A DNA stretch of 17,986 nt, taken from the NCBI GenBank assembly GCA_964404205.1, contig CAYOJD010000069.1, forward strand, positions 1-17,986, read 5' to 3'. The notes under the pieces are model-generated. The model had not been told where the DNA came from. It searched no databases and saw only the letters and a program-made list of their open reading frames with translations. Below are positions 16,335 to 17,986 of the stretch, piece by piece (position 1 is the first letter of the stretch; each line of letters begins with the position of its first letter). The translations under genes were made by a program, and so were the position numbers. The DNA comes from CAZWBR01 sp964404205 (GTDB lineage Bacteria > Bacteroidota > Bacteroidia > Bacteroidales > Prolixibacteraceae).

Positions 16335-16364
16335 CTGTAACTTTTGAACCGGTTGTCCGTCCTA
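16334..16364 (+). promoter_or_regulatory. Predicted ECF promoter of the beta-barrel gene (copy B)
   Basis: TGTAACTTT (16336-16344) and TCCGTCCTA (16356-16364), again with exactly 16 bases between AAC and CGTC. It begins at the last base of the anti-sigma stop codon and ends 33 bases before the barrel gene's ATG; the predicted transcription start is near 16371. It matches copy A at 25 of 31 positions. It suggests a separate sigma-dependent transcript for the barrel gene. Confidence 0.72.
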
Positions 16365-16397
16365 CCGTCAAAGAAAAACTTTTAAAAACGTAATGAT

Positions 16398-17321
16398 ATG
16401 AAAAAGAGAATCAGCCTGCTTTTATGTATAAGCTTTTTTACCGTCAGTGGTACTTTTGCACAGGATACGGTCAAGGTAAGCGTGTTGGGGAAAAACATGG
16501 TAACGGTTGTCGAAGGCAACGACCGCACCGATGTAAAAATTGGAAACAGTACCATCGATATCAGCGATGAATTCAGAGATACGGTTAAAATCCGCGTCGG
16601 TCGCAAGGCGGTCGTTATTACCGAACGGGGCAATGGGGCCTCAGTCGATTTCGACCGACTCGACGACAACGAGTTTGAAACATGGACTGGCAAGAAACCA
16701 AAGTTCAAAGGCCACTGGCCGGTACTCGAAATGGGCATCAACTCTTTTGCCGATGTCAGCTACGACGGATATGCCACACCCAATTTTATGGATTTGAACC
16801 ATGGCAAATCGTTGGAAGTTAATATCAATTTTCTGCGGTACAGTATCGGGTTCCAAAAAGAAAAAAGAAATATCGGGATGGTAACCGGTCTGGGACTGAA
16901 TATGAATGACTATCGTTTTTCGAACCAATATACCATCGAAAACAACAATGGATATATCCTTCCGGTAGCCCTTCCTGCCGGGGTCGATGCCAAAACCAAG
17001 CTAAGCACCACTTATCTGACGGTGCCCATCCTGTTCGAATTTCAAATCCCGGTGAACGACAGCGACAAAAAAATCTTCTTCTCTGCAGGTTTGATTGGCG
17101 GATTAAAACTGGGTTCGCACACCAAGGTGAAATATACCGGCTATAAAGAAAAAGATCGCGACGACTTCAACATTGCCCCGTTCCGTTACGGCGCTACTGC
17201 CCGGGTAGGTTACAAAGGGATAAACCTCTACGCCACCTACTATCTGACCGATATGTTTAAAGAGGGCCGTGGCCCGGTGATGACCCCCTTCTCTATCGGG
17301 ATTGGTCTGCTGAACTGGTAA
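16398..17321 (+). CDS. Outer-membrane beta-barrel protein (PorT-like fold) with N-terminal repeat
   Basis: Predicted outer-membrane protein of 307 residues, function unknown. A signal peptide covers about 1-21 (MKKRISLLLCISFFTVSGTF, cleavage near AQ). Residues 23-48 and 61-85 are a weak tandem repeat (DTVKVSVLGKNMVTVVE against DTVKIRVGRKAVVITE), possibly a small periplasmic beta domain. From about 106 the pattern is that of an OMP_b-brl/PorT-type barrel: GHWPVLEMGINSF, NINFLRYSIGFQKEKRNIG, TGLGLNMNDYRF, LSTTYLTVPILFEFQIPV, IFFSAGLIGGLKLG, YGATARVGYKGINLYATYY, and a final strand ending in an aromatic residue (SIGIGLLNW). It follows the anti-sigma gene by 63 bases but has its own ECF-type promoter, so it is the likely target or envelope partner of the module. 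Ends before a clear terminator. Confidence 0.87.
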   Translation: MKKRISLLLCISFFTVSGTFAQDTVKVSVLGKNMVTVVEGNDRTDVKIGNSTIDISDEFRDTVKIRVGRKAVVITERGNGASVDFDRLDDNEFETWTGKKPKFKGHWPVLEMGINSFADVSYDGYATPNFMDLNHGKSLEVNINFLRYSIGFQKEKRNIGMVTGLGLNMNDYRFSNQYTIENNNGYILPVALPAGVDAKTKLSTTYLTVPILFEFQIPVNDSDKKIFFSAGLIGGLKLGSHTKVKYTGYKEKDRDDFNIAPFRYGATARVGYKGINLYATYYLTDMFKEGRGPVMTPFSIGIGLLNW

Positions 17322-17358
17322 CCACAAAACAGGGACAATCTCCCAAAACAACAAGCAT

Positions 17359-17399
17359 AAAAAAGCATCTGTGACCAACTGGTTACAGATGCTTTTTTT
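17359..17399 (+). terminator. Rho-independent terminator after the beta-barrel gene
   Basis: GCATCTGTGACC (17365-17376) and GGTTACAGATGC (17381-17392) form a 12-bp stem with one G-T wobble around the loop AACT. Six As precede the stem and seven Ts follow it, so it could act in both directions. It lies 37 bases after the barrel stop and separates that gene from the last one. Confidence 0.92.
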
Positions 17400-17512
17400 A
17401 TACGCCAACGAACAAATGAGTATTTTATATTTTCGAAGATATTGCCTGAATGCATTGGATAAACAAAAACGGGTCTCAAGCGCTATCTGTAAATAATTAA
17501 AATTTGAAACCC

Positions 17513-17941
17513 ATGAAGAAAACAATTGTATTGATAAATTTACTCGCGCTACTGTTTATCGCAGCCAATGTTCAGGCACAAACCCTGAAAGTACCTAAAA
17601 TTGGCGATACCGCCAGTCTTACCTTGCCGACCGACAAAGCCGGGTTTGCAAAAGATTTCCTTAGTTCCCTCGATGCAGGAAAGGATTTGGGTATCCCGGC
17701 CGACAAACTATTGAGCCTTACCGGGAAGAACAAAAGCTATGTCGACGATATTGTTGGCATACTGGGTGGTTCGGGCAGTAACGAGAGCAAACTGTCGGCC
17801 CTTACAGGCAAAAAAACTGCCTGGAAAAGCGCGGTAACGTCCCTGCTTGGTGAATCGACTGCCGGGAAATACTTTTCCAAAGTCGATAAACAGCTGGGCT
17901 CTTTAAAGCTAAAATATCAGGTGGCAAAACTGTTTTTGTAA
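17513..17941 (+). CDS. Small secreted protein of unknown function
   Basis: 142 residues from the ATG at 17513; the frame opens 9 bases earlier at a TTG, but the ATG gives a clean signal peptide (MKKTIVLINLLALLFIAANV, cleavage near QAQ, residue 23). I do not recognise a family. The mature protein is small, mostly helical by composition, and lysine/serine-rich, without cysteines. Two stretches repeat loosely: LLSLTGKNKSYVDDIVGILG and LSALTGKKTAWKSAVTSLLG, each of the form L-S-x-L-T-G-K followed by a helix ending in L-G. It is separated from the barrel gene by a terminator and a 113-base A/T-rich stretch in which no convincing promoter or copy of the ECF motif was found. A periplasmic or surface role is inferred from the signal peptide only. 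Confidence 0.75.
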   Translation: MKKTIVLINLLALLFIAANVQAQTLKVPKIGDTASLTLPTDKAGFAKDFLSSLDAGKDLGIPADKLLSLTGKNKSYVDDIVGILGGSGSNESKLSALTGKKTAWKSAVTSLLGESTAGKYFSKVDKQLGSLKLKYQVAKLFL

Positions 17942-17986
17942 ACGACCGGCCACATCAAACAAAAAAGCGCAGACAGAAATAATTCC

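Overview
The window looks chromosomal and comes from a member of the Bacteroidota, most likely Bacteroidales or Marinilabiliales. The evidence is a SusC/SusD pair, a TonB receptor with an N-terminal STN domain next to FecR and an ECF sigma factor, adjacent DUF6452/DUF6048-type genes, A-rich sequence rather than strong Shine-Dalgarno sites before starts, and TAnnTTTG-type promoter elements. The genus is inferred only loosely. I see no rRNA, tRNA, CRISPR array or insertion sequence. No gene-free stretch exceeds 300 bases; the largest gaps, about 180 to 195 bases, hold promoters, dyads or a terminator.

Left block, minus strand (1-6829): an ECF sigma factor, a FecR-type anti-sigma factor, a SusC-type transducing TonB-dependent receptor and a SusD-type lipoprotein, transcribed right to left. 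The SusD gene runs off the left edge. This is the usual trans-envelope signalling arrangement for an outer-membrane nutrient uptake system: ligand binding at SusC/D is sensed through the STN domain by FecR, which releases the sigma factor. Any substrate-degrading enzymes would lie beyond the left edge, so the substrate cannot be named. An imperfect 13-bp hairpin lies between fecR and susC, and overlapping dyads lie in the fecR leader.

Middle block (7035-14686): a lipoprotein (DUF6452-like) and an outer-membrane protein (DUF6048-like) on the minus strand; a membrane-anchored metallophosphoesterase and a small AT-rich potassium-channel-like protein on the plus strand; an M19 dipeptidase behind riboflavin synthase on the minus strand; then, divergently, a dCMP deaminase and an S41 carboxy-terminal processing protease, closed by a perfect 16-bp terminator hairpin. 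Apart from the channel these look like core genes.

Right block, plus strand (14766-17986): a second, stand-alone ECF module of a short sigma factor, a one-TM candidate anti-sigma factor without a zinc motif, and an outer-membrane beta-barrel protein, followed by a terminator and a small secreted protein of unknown function. The most informative signal in the window is here. Two 31-base sites, one before the sigma gene and one immediately after the anti-sigma stop codon and before the barrel gene, share TGTAACTTT and TCCGTCCTA at identical spacing (AAC, 16 bases, CGTC). This is the architecture of an ECF promoter and suggests that the sigma factor drives both its own operon and the barrel gene.
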